6,005 bases of DNA from Nitrososphaeraceae archaeon (GCA_025449515.1 JANWJI010000085.1:1-6005), one strand, 5' to 3'; positions 1-6,005 are shown, numbered from the stretch's first letter. The notes: a model not told the origin generated them from the sequence alone. Made by a program: numbers and translations.

Positions 1-2
1 GA

Positions 3-101
3 AAACTTTTGGTCAGATATGAAAAGAAGTTAGAAAATTATTTTGCGTTAGTATGTTTAGGTTGTTGTATTCTTATTTACAGGAGGATAATATTGGGATA
101 G
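3..101 (+). CDS. IS5-like DDE transposase, C-terminal end (partial at window edge)
   Basis: The frame starting at base 3 reads through 32 codons to a TAG stop at 99-101, with no start inside the window, so this is the tail of a gene that begins to the left. It contains LLVRYEKKLENYFALV followed by a hydrophobic segment and YRR. This matches the typical C-terminus of IS5-family transposases as I know them: an RYEK-type motif, then a helix with ENYLALxxLAC character ending near the protein terminus. The transposase would be a cut-and-paste DDE enzyme acting on its element's terminal inverted repeats. The right end of the element should fall just after the stop, in 102-119 or slightly inside the convergent ligase gene, but the terminal repeat cannot be identified without the left end. 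The assignment rests on only 32 residues. Confidence 0.6.
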   Translation, partial: KLLVRYEKKLENYFALVCLGCCILIYRRIILG

Positions 102-119
102 GTTCTAAGTGTAGTTAAC

Positions 120-3100
120 CTAATCCAGGTTTAAATCTTCCAATATTTTAATTATATCTTGTCTATTATTCAATATACCTTTCCAAGTGTCTACATGTGT
201 AGATCTGTTTATAATTTCAGGCACGTTGAGTATAGTAAAATCTGTAGGGTAAATCTCATTCAATTTATCCCACCTCACAGGCATAGATACCGTCGCCGAG
301 GTAGTTGGCCTAGCAGAAAAAACCGAGGCTATAGTCTTACCTTTAGAATTCTGATTGTAATCAAAAAAAACTTTGTCCTTTCTCTGTGCAGTATCCCACT
401 GCATTGTAATTTTGTTTGGATATCTTTTAAGGAACAACATACCTATGGTCCTGGCAAAGCTCCTAGTCTGGCTATACGTATAAGTAGATGCCTCAATCGG
501 TATATAGATATGTAGTCCAGTTTTACCGGAAGTTTTTACATACGTAGTAATCTTTATCTGATCAAAAAGATCTTTCATGTGGTATGCTATATTCACAGCT
601 GTTTTGAAACCTTTAATATTGTATTCAGGTTCTGCTGTTTCTGATGCACCCCCATTTCCTTTTCGTTCAAATCCTGAATAGACATAGGGATCTAGATCAA
701 AGACGATAAAGTCAGGAAATCCCAGCCCACATTTTTCTTCAACTATTGGCATTTCCTTTCGATTCGTTTCTTTGATACAAGCATCAAAATCGTTTACACT
801 ACTATACCATGGGTGTATTTCGATAGATCCTAGATTAGCTATCCATAATAACGTATCTTTATTGTTACAAATTAGGTAGTTTATCGTACTATTAGCTGAT
901 TCTGAATATATTTTTACTGTCGCCGCATATGCGGGCTTTTCTTTGTCCCAATTCTTATGGTAAAAGTGTTTGCCTTCTATGCCATCCGGGTACCTGCTCA
1001 ATGAAAGAGGTCTATTTTGAAGATGCGGGAGAATATAATTACTAATCTCGTCATAATATTCGATTAAATTTCCTTTTGTTAGTTCTGGATGCTCTTCGGT
1101 TTCTGGCCAGAATACTTTGCCAAGATTAGAGAATTCAGGATATGATGATGATAATGCCGAGGATGAGGAGGACAGGGTCGATGTTGATGAGGATAAAGAA
1201 TGTGATGACATGTTCTTGTCCATTTTTTGGACAGTGTCATTATTCATAATTATTCCCGTGGCTTTTTGCTTAAATGCCGCTCTATACTGATCTTTTGTAG
1301 TATTAGTATTAGTATTAGTATTAGTATTAGTATTAGTATTAGTAACAACAACTTCATCTACATGCCGTTCATCTTCAATTGTGCACTCCTCAGGTTTTTT
1401 ATCTTCCCTAAATCTAAGAAAAATTGGTGCTCTCATAATCCCGTCGTTTGTCCAATTGCTGTACTTTATTTCAGCCACAAGTTCAGGCCTTATCCAGATT
1501 GGATCACGATTTGTATATGACACATATCTGATAGGACATTTGCTTGTTGTCATTTCTTCCAGTTTTGTATATATGTTATCTAGTTGTTCGAAATTAAATC
1601 CACTCCCGGTATGGCCGACAAATCTCTGTTCATGAGTATGTTTATCATATGCAGCTAGGAGGAGTGATCCAAAATAATTCTCTCTATTTCCTTCTCCCCT
1701 AGTATAGCCTATAACTACGCAATCTTGTGTCTTTACGTCTTTAATTTTTAACCAATCTCTTGATCTTGTTCCTTGCGAATATTTGCTACTCTTCTTCTTT
1801 GCAATAATACCCTCAAGGCCCATACCTTTTATTTTATCATATAGGGAGATTCCGTGCTCATCAAAGAATTCTGAGATCTTAATTCTATTGTTTGTCTTTA
1901 TAATGCTTGAAATAATTCTTCTTCTTTCTACAAAATCCAGGTTCTCGAGGGATTTACCATCAAGATATATTATATCAAATAGATAATATGTTGCTGGTAT
2001 TTGACGCGAAAGAATATGTATATCTCCGCTATCTTCAACATTCATTCTTTTCTGATGGCTTTGAAAGTCTGGATGGCCGCGGCTATCTAACACAACGATT
2101 TCGCCATCTAAAACGACTGACCCGCTACATGTTATGGTGCCAGTTAATTCAATGGTTTCTGTAATTTCTGGATATCTGTGTGAAATGGAATTACCTACTC
2201 TAGACGACAATTCCAGTATTGGTTCTGTCTTGTCAGTTTTGTTAAGAAATAAAATAGCCCTAACGCCATCCCATTTGATTTCAAAAACCCATTCCTTGTT
2301 GTCGAAGGGTTTGTCGATAGGTGTAGCTAACATAGGTCTTACACTATTTGGAAATTTGGAATCTTTTATGATTGATAAGTTTCTTAGTAATAGATCTGTT
2401 TTTTCACTTCTAGTTCTACTTGTTATTTCGTTATTATTATCATCGCTATTATCATTATCCTCAACTCGATTGTTGGTTGTTAGTTTTCCCTTGTTCGTTC
2501 CAGTAGTCTGTAACGTCTGAAAAGCAATACGTTCGGATCTTGTGCTTGCTTTATTATTTGCCTTCAAATCTTCGTTTGTCATATTAGTTAGAACCGACTC
2601 TGGTCTACTAATAGTCAAATCATCAGTAGCAGACGCAAATTTATCGGCGCCTTTTATCATTAACCACTGGTTTTCCCTTGCAGTCCTGACTAAGAAATAT
2701 TTACCAGCTAGTTTTTTTCCAAATAAACTGAACTCAATTTTACCGTTATTAAACTGTTGAGAAAGTGTTTGTTTTGGATCTTTTGCCTCATACTCGCCGG
2801 TATCCCATACTATCACCGAACCAGCACCATAATTTCCCTCAGGTATTACTCCTTCAAAGTTCAAATAATCTAGTGGATGATTTTCAGTCAGTACTGCAAG
2901 CCTTTTTACCTTAGGATCAAGAGAAATCCCTTTTGGTACTGCCCATGACTTTAATACACCATCTTCTGTTTCTAATCTAAAATCATAGTGTAATCGTCTG
3001 GCTTGGTGTTTTTGTATGACAAATCTTAGGCGATGAGAATCTTCTTTACCGACGTCGCTTGCTTTTCCGCTTGGTTCAGGTGTCTTGCCAAAATTTCTCT

Positions 3101-3125
3101 TGGTGTGATATTCTTGTAATCGCAT
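120..3125 (-). CDS. ligD: Multifunctional DNA ligase D: phosphoesterase-ligase-polymerase fusion (NHEJ)
   Basis: This is a 1001-residue fused end-joining enzyme that trims, fills and seals double-strand breaks, in bacteria together with Ku. The ATG at 3125 is chosen because the LigD-type N-terminus (YHTKRNFGKTPEP) follows at once. The 3'-phosphoesterase domain (about 30-165) has H40, H46, D48, R50 and H83 in QKHQARRLHYDFRLE and ENHPLDY. The ATP-dependent ligase (about 259-575) has nucleophile K284 in KWDG, then SSR 307-309, DGE 340-342, FD 383-384, EGII 438-441, WLKIK 458-462 and an OB-fold ending RAPIFLRFREDK. The primase-like polymerase (about 664-985) has metal ligands D810 and D812 in FDLDP, SGKTGLH 866-872 and D922 in FFDY. 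The domain order is that of Pseudomonas LigD (about 840 residues). The extra length lies in linkers 190-257 and 583-662. No catalytic motif is missing. Ku is not in the window. Confidence 0.95.
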   Translation of the reverse strand: MRLQEYHTKRNFGKTPEPSGKASDVGKEDSHRLRFVIQKHQARRLHYDFRLETEDGVLKSWAVPKGISLDPKVKRLAVLTENHPLDYLNFEGVIPEGNYGAGSVIVWDTGEYEAKDPKQTLSQQFNNGKIEFSLFGKKLAGKYFLVRTARENQWLMIKGADKFASATDDLTISRPESVLTNMTNEDLKANNKASTRSERIAFQTLQTTGTNKGKLTTNNRVEDNDNSDDNNNEITSRTRSEKTDLLLRNLSIIKDSKFPNSVRPMLATPIDKPFDNKEWVFEIKWDGVRAILFLNKTDKTEPILELSSRVGNSISHRYPEITETIELTGTITCSGSVVLDGEIVVLDSRGHPDFQSHQKRMNVEDSGDIHILSRQIPATYYLFDIIYLDGKSLENLDFVERRRIISSIIKTNNRIKISEFFDEHGISLYDKIKGMGLEGIIAKKKSSKYSQGTRSRDWLKIKDVKTQDCVVIGYTRGEGNRENYFGSLLLAAYDKHTHEQRFVGHTGSGFNFEQLDNIYTKLEEMTTSKCPIRYVSYTNRDPIWIRPELVAEIKYSNWTNDGIMRAPIFLRFREDKKPEECTIEDERHVDEVVVTNTNTNTNTNTNTNTTKDQYRAAFKQKATGIIMNNDTVQKMDKNMSSHSLSSSTSTLSSSSSALSSSYPEFSNLGKVFWPETEEHPELTKGNLIEYYDEISNYILPHLQNRPLSLSRYPDGIEGKHFYHKNWDKEKPAYAATVKIYSESANSTINYLICNNKDTLLWIANLGSIEIHPWYSSVNDFDACIKETNRKEMPIVEEKCGLGFPDFIVFDLDPYVYSGFERKGNGGASETAEPEYNIKGFKTAVNIAYHMKDLFDQIKITTYVKTSGKTGLHIYIPIEASTYTYSQTRSFARTIGMLFLKRYPNKITMQWDTAQRKDKVFFDYNQNSKGKTIASVFSARPTTSATVSMPVRWDKLNEIYPTDFTILNVPEIINRSTHVDTWKGILNNRQDIIKILEDLNLD
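1140..1379 (-). other. Low-complexity interdomain linker 2 of ligD
   Basis: Residues about 583-662 connect the end of the ligase OB-fold to the polymerase domain. The linker holds an acidic start, the Thr-Asn repeat (595-609), a basic and Asn-containing middle, and a Ser-rich tract (640-661; mostly Ser with Thr, Leu, Ala and one His). No conserved LigD motif falls here, so it is probably a disordered tether that lets the ligase and polymerase modules move independently. Confidence 0.75.
1299..1343 (-). repeat. Hexanucleotide microsatellite inside ligD encoding a Thr-Asn repeat
   Basis: On the plus strand TATTAG is repeated seven times without a mismatch from 1301 to 1342, with partial units on both sides. 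In the ligD frame each unit is an ACT-AAT codon pair, giving seven Thr-Asn pairs plus a Thr (residues 595-609). The unit is six bases, so gain or loss of a unit by replication slippage would change the linker between the ligase and polymerase domains by two residues without breaking the frame. Confidence 0.95.
2355..2558 (-). other. Low-complexity interdomain linker 1 of ligD
   Basis: Residues about 190-257 lie between the phosphoesterase-side connector (RPESVLTNMTNEDL, 174-187, resembling a segment common in LigD proteins) and the start of the ligase domain (SVRPMLA, 261-267). The stretch is rich in Asn, Asp, Thr, Lys and Arg, with an acidic Asn/Asp run at 222-233. It has no recognisable motif and is likely disordered. 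Confidence 0.65.
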
Positions 3126-3186
3126 GTCCTATTTGCTTGGGTCCTTTAGAGTATGTAGGGATTAGAGCAAGTAATCGAGCAAATTA

Positions 3187-3204
3187 CAAATTTATGAATA
3201 AAAT
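3187..3204 (-). promoter_or_regulatory. Candidate archaeal TATA region for ligD
   Basis: On the minus strand this AT-rich segment reads ATTTTATTCATAAATTT, about 60-80 bases upstream of the ligD ATG. An archaeal TATA box here would place transcription start near 3165 and give a leader of roughly 40 nucleotides. The match is weak and the surroundings are AT-rich too, so this is only a suggestion. Confidence 0.2.
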
Positions 3205-3534
3205 TTCCAGTCATGTTAGATAATAACAAATGATGTTATTAAACACAATTGTAAAAATAGCGTAATCGTATGGTATGGTACTGGTTCACTATTTTGCTAC
3301 TGAAATAAGCATTTAGTACATCGAGAGAGAATGTATATCAAATAATATAGATGGGTAAATAGGCGAGAAACAGACCGCTAGCAGATCCTGCCGTGGTTCA
3401 TGAGTTAGTACAAAGAATCCCGAGAATTCAGATGAAGTATATGACGAGAATTTACTTAAAAGAATATTTTGCCATTGTATCATAAATACAGAAATCTGTA
3501 TGAATATAAGACAACCCATTTAGCCTCTAATAGT

Positions 3535-3545
3535 AAAAATAAAAA
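3535..3545 (-). terminator. T-rich terminator-like tract after dps
   Basis: On the minus strand this reads TTTTTATTTTT, about 42 bases beyond the dps stop codon. Archaeal transcription commonly ends at T-rich runs on the coding strand without a required hairpin. It probably separates dps transcription from ligD downstream. Confidence 0.5.
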
Positions 3546-3586
3546 GATGAAAGTAACCTTATCCTATCTCAGTACATGTATAATTG

Positions 3587-4093
3587 TTACGGCTTGTCTA
3601 AGTGAGCACGTAACATCCATGCCATATTTTCATGTTTTTCCATAACACCAATCAAAAAGTCATTAGTACCCATATCATGGTACTCCTCACACTTGTCAGC
3701 ATCTGTACGTAGACTTCTAATTATCTGTTCATGGTCTGCTAGCAGGTTTGATATCATTGTCGATTCATCTGGATATTTTCCTGGGCTTTCTTGAATTGAA
3801 CCATGTTCTATAAACTCGGCAAGTGTACCAAGTGATCTACCATTAAGTGTGCGTACACGTTCAGCAACATCATCTATGATTTCATCTATTTCTTCATACT
3901 GTTCTTGGAAAAATTTGTGTCTTTCACTAAAATTAGGACCTACAACATTCCAGTGATAATTTCTTGTCTTAGTAAACAAGATATATTCATCGCATAATCT
4001 CTTATTCAAAATTTGAATTGCACCATGACGAGAGTCCTTGGACAAATCAATATTGATATCTTTCTTGCTTTCCATTACTATTTGGCTGGTCAT
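3587..4093 (-). CDS. dps: Dps-family ferritin-like protein (DNA protection during starvation)
   Basis: This is a four-helix-bundle protein that in its family assembles into a 12-subunit cage, oxidises Fe(II) with peroxide and stores it, limiting hydroxyl-radical damage to DNA. Numbered from the ATG at 4093 (168 residues), the inter-subunit ferroxidase ligands H47, H59, D74 and E78 are present with canonical spacing, in YHWNVVGPNF, FSERHKFF and DDVAERV. Later family features are the PGKYPD loop, LLADHEQIIRSLR and a C-terminal helix ending MAWMLRAHLDKP. The frame opens further to a GTG at 4135, but that start overlaps the likely TATA box and adds a Cys/Met/Ile-rich stretch unlike the family. 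ATG at 4093 or 4075 (162 residues) is preferred, and the choice between these two is open. The N-terminal tail is short and only mildly charged. The gene is divergent from the exported-protein gene and followed by a T-rich terminator. Confidence 0.92.
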   Translation of the reverse strand: MTSQIVMESKKDINIDLSKDSRHGAIQILNKRLCDEYILFTKTRNYHWNVVGPNFSERHKFFQEQYEEIDEIIDDVAERVRTLNGRSLGTLAEFIEHGSIQESPGKYPDESTMISNLLADHEQIIRSLRTDADKCEEYHDMGTNDFLIGVMEKHENMAWMLRAHLDKP

Positions 4094-4121
4094 AATAATC
4101 ATCATAACATGTGTAGCATAG

Positions 4122-4130
4122 CATAAAAAG
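4122..4130 (-). promoter_or_regulatory. Candidate TATA box for dps
   Basis: On the minus strand this reads CTTTTTATG. Transcription starting about 25 bases downstream would begin near 4101, giving an 8-nucleotide leader to the ATG at 4093 or about 26 nucleotides to the ATG at 4075. This argues against the upstream GTG at 4135 as the true start. Confidence 0.4.
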
Positions 4131-4226
4131 ATCACAGGATTATTGAGGACATCAATGAATAGGTTGCAAAGTCACAAGTAAAATATTGAAATCTCTATAT
4201 GCTATTCAAGCCAACTATTACTATGA

Positions 4227-4242
4227 CTATATATAAATATAG
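4227..4242 (+). promoter_or_regulatory. TATA box for the exported-protein gene
   Basis: The segment CTATATATAAATATAG is a strong archaeal TATA-like sequence. It lies 26-41 bases upstream of the GTG at 4268, so transcription would start only a few bases before it and the mRNA would be nearly leaderless, as is common in archaea. The element is nearly symmetrical, so it could in principle also serve the minus strand, but it is about 135 bases from dps. Confidence 0.6.
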
Positions 4243-4267
4243 AAAGTCAGAAGACTAAACGTCTAAA

Positions 4268-4943
4268 GTGTTTAGATGTCTCAGGCCAATATGTCAATTA
4301 AAGTCGATACGGCTTTTAATTGTCATGGCATCGCTATTATCACTTTCTTATGCTATAGTATTCACGCAGTCAAATAATAATAACTATGCATTTGCATTAA
4401 GTAACAATAATACTAACAGCAGCAAGAATACCGGACTTGTACAATCGTCAAATAACTCAAATTCAACCATCCCCATTATGACAAAGATATCAAACAATGG
4501 TACATACCTGGTTCAACTAAAATGGAGTAATCCTACGTCGCTCGTCCCCAAATATACCTGCTAATAAGGGCTTTGATATGGAAGTACTATTCTTAAATGC
4601 AAGTGCTCCCTTACCTAACGCAAAAACTGTTCCACAGAGGGAAACAAAAAATGTATCTGGAGAAACGACTCTTAATGCAAGTGGTTTTAATCAGCCAGAA
4701 ATATTACAACGACAGATGTCTGTTGACAGCTATGATATATCTAATTATGATAACAAAGGTCATGTTCTTTGGAATAAGACTCACGAAATGCCACGAGCAG
4801 GGAGTGGATTTGAAAGAGTAACCTTTTCTAAACCATATAAAGGAGACATAACAATCCAGATAAATAATATTAAAAGTGCAGCCGCAGCTGCAGCTAAAGG
4901 CTCAACCATAGACTCGGTAAAGTTTGCAACAAAGGTGTCATAA
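4268..4943 (+). pseudogene. Secreted Asn-rich protein gene, split by a single-base frameshift
   Basis: Two consecutive open frames (4268-4564 and 4578-4943) look like one gene. The first half starts at GTG 4268, chosen because it lies just below the TATA box. It encodes a signal peptide with a basic start, a hydrophobic core (LLIVMASLLSLSYAIVF) and a cleavage-like site after NYAFA, then an Asn/Ser-rich stretch and NGTYLVQLKWSNPTSLVP. The second frame already reads sensibly before its ATG (NIPANKGFDMEVLFLNASAP). Removing one C from the CCCC run at 4546-4549 joins them as SLVPNIPANKGFD and gives 224 residues. The mature part alternates polar and beta-prone segments (MEVLFLNAS, YDISNYDNKGHVLWNK, GDITIQINNIK), suggesting an extracellular beta-sandwich; this is inference. 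It resembles thaumarchaeal exported proteins of unknown function. A six-Ala run (4878-4895) lies near the end. The frameshift may be real decay or a sequencing error. Confidence 0.72.
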
Positions 4944-5047
4944 TAGCCACCAAGAACATCTTCTGTAATGGCTGACAAATTGGAATAATTAGCTGCGCAG
5001 AACGAAAATTTGGGCGTAAGAGCGACCATGGATCTATTCGAAAATAA

Positions 5048-5070
5048 TTTTTATTTTTATTTTTATTTTA
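5048..5070 (+). terminator. T-rich repeat, likely terminator for the exported-protein gene
   Basis: The plus strand carries consecutive TTTTTA units (three full and one shortened) about 105 bases after the stop at 4943. Such T-runs terminate archaeal RNA polymerase. The same TTTTTATTTTT pattern follows dps on the opposite strand, which supports this reading. Confidence 0.45.
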
Positions 5071-5401
5071 TTAAACTCCGATTTCATGAAGAGATCTTAC
5101 TTTTTCAAACAATTTTTAAAAGATAGGCAAATTTTATGTGTCGCTAACAAATGGCATTATGGATAACAAGGACATTTTTTATCAGATTTGATCATATCAA
5201 ACAAGATAGATTTCTATAATTTACAGTATCACTTAATTATCTTATAATTATGAATTACACACCAATTCATTAGGATCAAGTTATTCATCATAATTTAAAG
5301 TTAGTAGGAATAAACGATAATTTCACGTCAATATATCAATACAACTCGGAAGAAAATACTGTTTGCTTCTTTTATCAATTACAGCAGCTTCTGCATGACT
5401 T

Positions 5402-5412
5402 CGTTAAAAACG
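5402..5412 (-). terminator. Small palindrome with T-run after the membrane-protein gene
   Basis: CGTTAAAAACG has short self-complementary ends and gives a five-T run on the minus strand, about 12 bases after the TGA that would end the reconstructed membrane protein. It is a weak terminator candidate. Confidence 0.25.
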
Positions 5413-5424
5413 TGGTTACCTTTG

Positions 5425-5520
5425 TCACAATCGCTTAGTAGATTTTTTAAAGGCAAAGTAATAAAAGATACCGGCAATTATAATAACAATAATGTACCAA
5501 TATGGTACAACAAACTTCCA
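5425..5520 (-). other. Displaced C-terminus of the membrane protein in a shifted frame
   Basis: In the frame one base off from the upstream gene, codons from TGG (5518-5520) down to TGA (5425-5427) read WKFVVPYWYIIVIIIAG, then IFYYFAFKKSTKRL. This is a transmembrane helix followed by a basic cytoplasmic-type tail. The in-frame version ends abruptly after LLYHIGTLLLL. Adding one T to the TTT run (AAA at 5520-5522 on the plus strand) would join them as HVDLFWKFVVPYWY, giving a 184-residue protein from the ATG at 5978. Confidence 0.7.
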
Positions 5521-5978
5521 AATAGATCTACATGAGGTATGTGTAACCCACCAAGATTCTTTGTTGTCCAATCTGATGCCTGAATGAGCAGTCCTTTCTT
5601 GGGATCGTTATCAAGTGGTAGCCACCATCTATAAAAAAACCACGTAAAATCCTCTACTAGGATAGCTGATAATACATTTGCAACTCCTAAGGATGCAGCT
5701 TTTCTCCTTTCATGCCAGCCAAGTATATTAAAACTAATACTGTCAAAGAAAGGCCCAAAACCAACTAGAATGAAAATTACCATCATAGGAAATATATGGT
5801 ACGAGTAGAGTCCAGCTATTATAGGAGTAGCTACTCGATGAGTACCAGATTTTACTGTAAGATTGGCAGTCTTGTCTTGTACTGGATCGTTTATATAATA
5901 ATACTCTAAATAGCCGTTGCTAACTGCAAATGTTATAACTAAACTAGAAGTTATCAGAAAAGATACGCGTGTTCTCAT
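5478..5978 (-). CDS. Small multi-pass membrane protein of unknown function, C-terminally frameshifted
   Basis: As read, this encodes 166 residues from the ATG at 5978. A TTG at 5984 is an alternative start, and the frame stays open to the window edge, so a start further upstream cannot be excluded. MRTR followed at once by a hydrophobic helix favours the ATG. Hydrophobic segments lie at about 6-24, 58-78 and 96-116. The stretch HERRKAASLG (89-98) is a probable cytoplasmic basic loop. EDFTWFFYRWWLPL (109-122) and the following DNDPKKGLLIQASDWTT look conserved in character: acidic residues at a membrane edge, many aromatics and a DWT motif. I do not recognise a named family or enzyme. The C-terminus lacks a complete fourth helix, which is found intact in the adjacent frame at 5425-5520. 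The protein is probably an integral membrane protein of about 184 residues in its undamaged form. Confidence 0.65.
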   Translation of the reverse strand: MRTRVSFLITSSLVITFAVSNGYLEYYYINDPVQDKTANLTVKSGTHRVATPIIAGLYSYHIFPMMVIFILVGFGPFFDSISFNILGWHERRKAASLGVANVLSAILVEDFTWFFYRWWLPLDNDPKKGLLIQASDWTTKNLGGLHIPHVDLFGSLLYHIGTLLLL

Positions 5979-6005
5979 CAGCAAGTCAGCATTACTTGCT
6001 GATGA
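5975..6005. repeat. Perfect 12-bp inverted repeat over the membrane-protein start
   Basis: TCATCAGCAAGT (5975-5986) and ACTTGCTGATGA (5994-6005) are exact reverse complements separated by seven bases. The right arm ends at the window edge, so the stem could be longer. The left arm contains the ATG (5976-5978 on the minus strand) and the alternative TTG. In RNA it would form a strong hairpin that hides the start codon. In DNA it could be an operator or the end of a mobile element. Confidence 0.8.

Larger units (their letters stand above)
3126..3586. other. Gap without a convincing gene between ligD and dps
   Basis: These 461 bases hold the presumed ligD promoter at the left and the dps terminator-like tract at the right. 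A 68-codon minus-strand open frame (3313-3519) is present. It has no recognisable motif, no clear ribosome site and a composition expected of AT-rich noncoding DNA, so it is not called. I see no tRNA-like fold or obvious repeat. Confidence 0.55.
4944..5424. other. Gap without a gene between two convergent coding regions
   Basis: About 480 AT-rich bases lie between the exported-protein gene and the end of the membrane-protein gene. They contain a T-rich repeat (5048-5070), a small inverted repeat TGAATT/AATTCA near 5250-5268 and a CGTTAAAAACG palindrome at 5402-5412. Short frames, such as 32 codons from the ATG at 5028, are driven by the T-rich repeat and have no recognisable content. Convergent gene order explains why no promoter is needed here. 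Confidence 0.55.

Noticed and set aside
1299..1343. Possible CRISPR-like or tandem-repeat array
   Set aside because: The unit is only six bases with no spacers and is in frame within ligD, so it is a coding microsatellite.
2134..2520. Plus-strand open frame of 128 codons within ligD
   Set aside because: It lies antisense to the ligase domain, which has complete catalytic motifs on the minus strand; the hydrophobic composition is a shadow effect.
3313..3519. 68-codon minus-strand open frame between ligD and dps
   Set aside because: It has no recognisable motif, lies right after the dps terminator-like tract without a clear promoter, and looks like chance in AT-rich DNA.
4781..5029. Minus-strand open frame of 82 codons opposite the exported-protein gene
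   Set aside because: It is antisense to the better-supported plus-strand coding frame, and its poly-Ala/Leu content merely mirrors the GCN repeat.
5028..5126. 32-codon plus-strand frame starting at ATG 5028
   Set aside because: Most of its body is a translation of the T-rich repeat (Phe-Tyr alternation), so it is better explained as a terminator region.
5494..5508. Inverted repeat GTACCA-ATA-TGGTAC
   Set aside because: It falls in the displaced coding segment encoding VPYWY, where the codons for these residues naturally produce it; no regulatory role is indicated.

Overview
The window most likely comes from a Nitrososphaerota (thaumarchaeal) genome, probably a soil-type relative of Nitrososphaera or Nitrosocosmicus. 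This is inferred. The DNA is AT-rich. A TATA box (4227-4242) sits about 30 bases before a nearly leaderless GTG start. T-rich stretches end transcription units. An exported protein has an Asn-rich region leading to an AFA signal-peptidase site. No rRNA or other decisive marker gene is present.

Layout from left to right. Positions 3-101 (+) hold the last 32 codons of an IS5-like DDE transposase whose body lies outside the window. Its stop lies 18 bases from the stop of the convergent gene at 120-3125 (-). That gene encodes a 1001-residue LigD-type fusion with phosphoesterase, ATP-dependent ligase and primase-polymerase domains, all with intact catalytic motifs, joined by two unusually long low-complexity linkers. 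One linker contains an in-frame hexanucleotide microsatellite. A 460-base gap with no convincing gene follows. Next is a Dps-family ferritin-like protein (3587 to about 4093, -) with all four ferroxidase ligands. A divergent promoter region (about 4094-4267) separates it from an exported-protein gene on the plus strand (4268-4943), which is broken by a single-base frameshift. After a 480-base gap containing a T-rich repeat comes a small multi-pass membrane protein on the minus strand (5425 to about 5978). Its last transmembrane helix and basic tail are also displaced by a one-base frameshift. A perfect 12-bp inverted repeat at the right edge overlaps its start codon.

Functionally, ligD (double-strand-break end joining) and dps (iron/peroxide detoxification and DNA protection) fit a DNA-protection and stress theme. 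They lie in the same orientation but are separated by a terminator-like tract, so they are probably not an operon. No Ku gene is visible. The most notable points are the bacterial-style fused LigD with its repeat linker, the two independently reconstructed frameshifts, and the edge palindrome. I do not see strong evidence of an undescribed multi-gene system.
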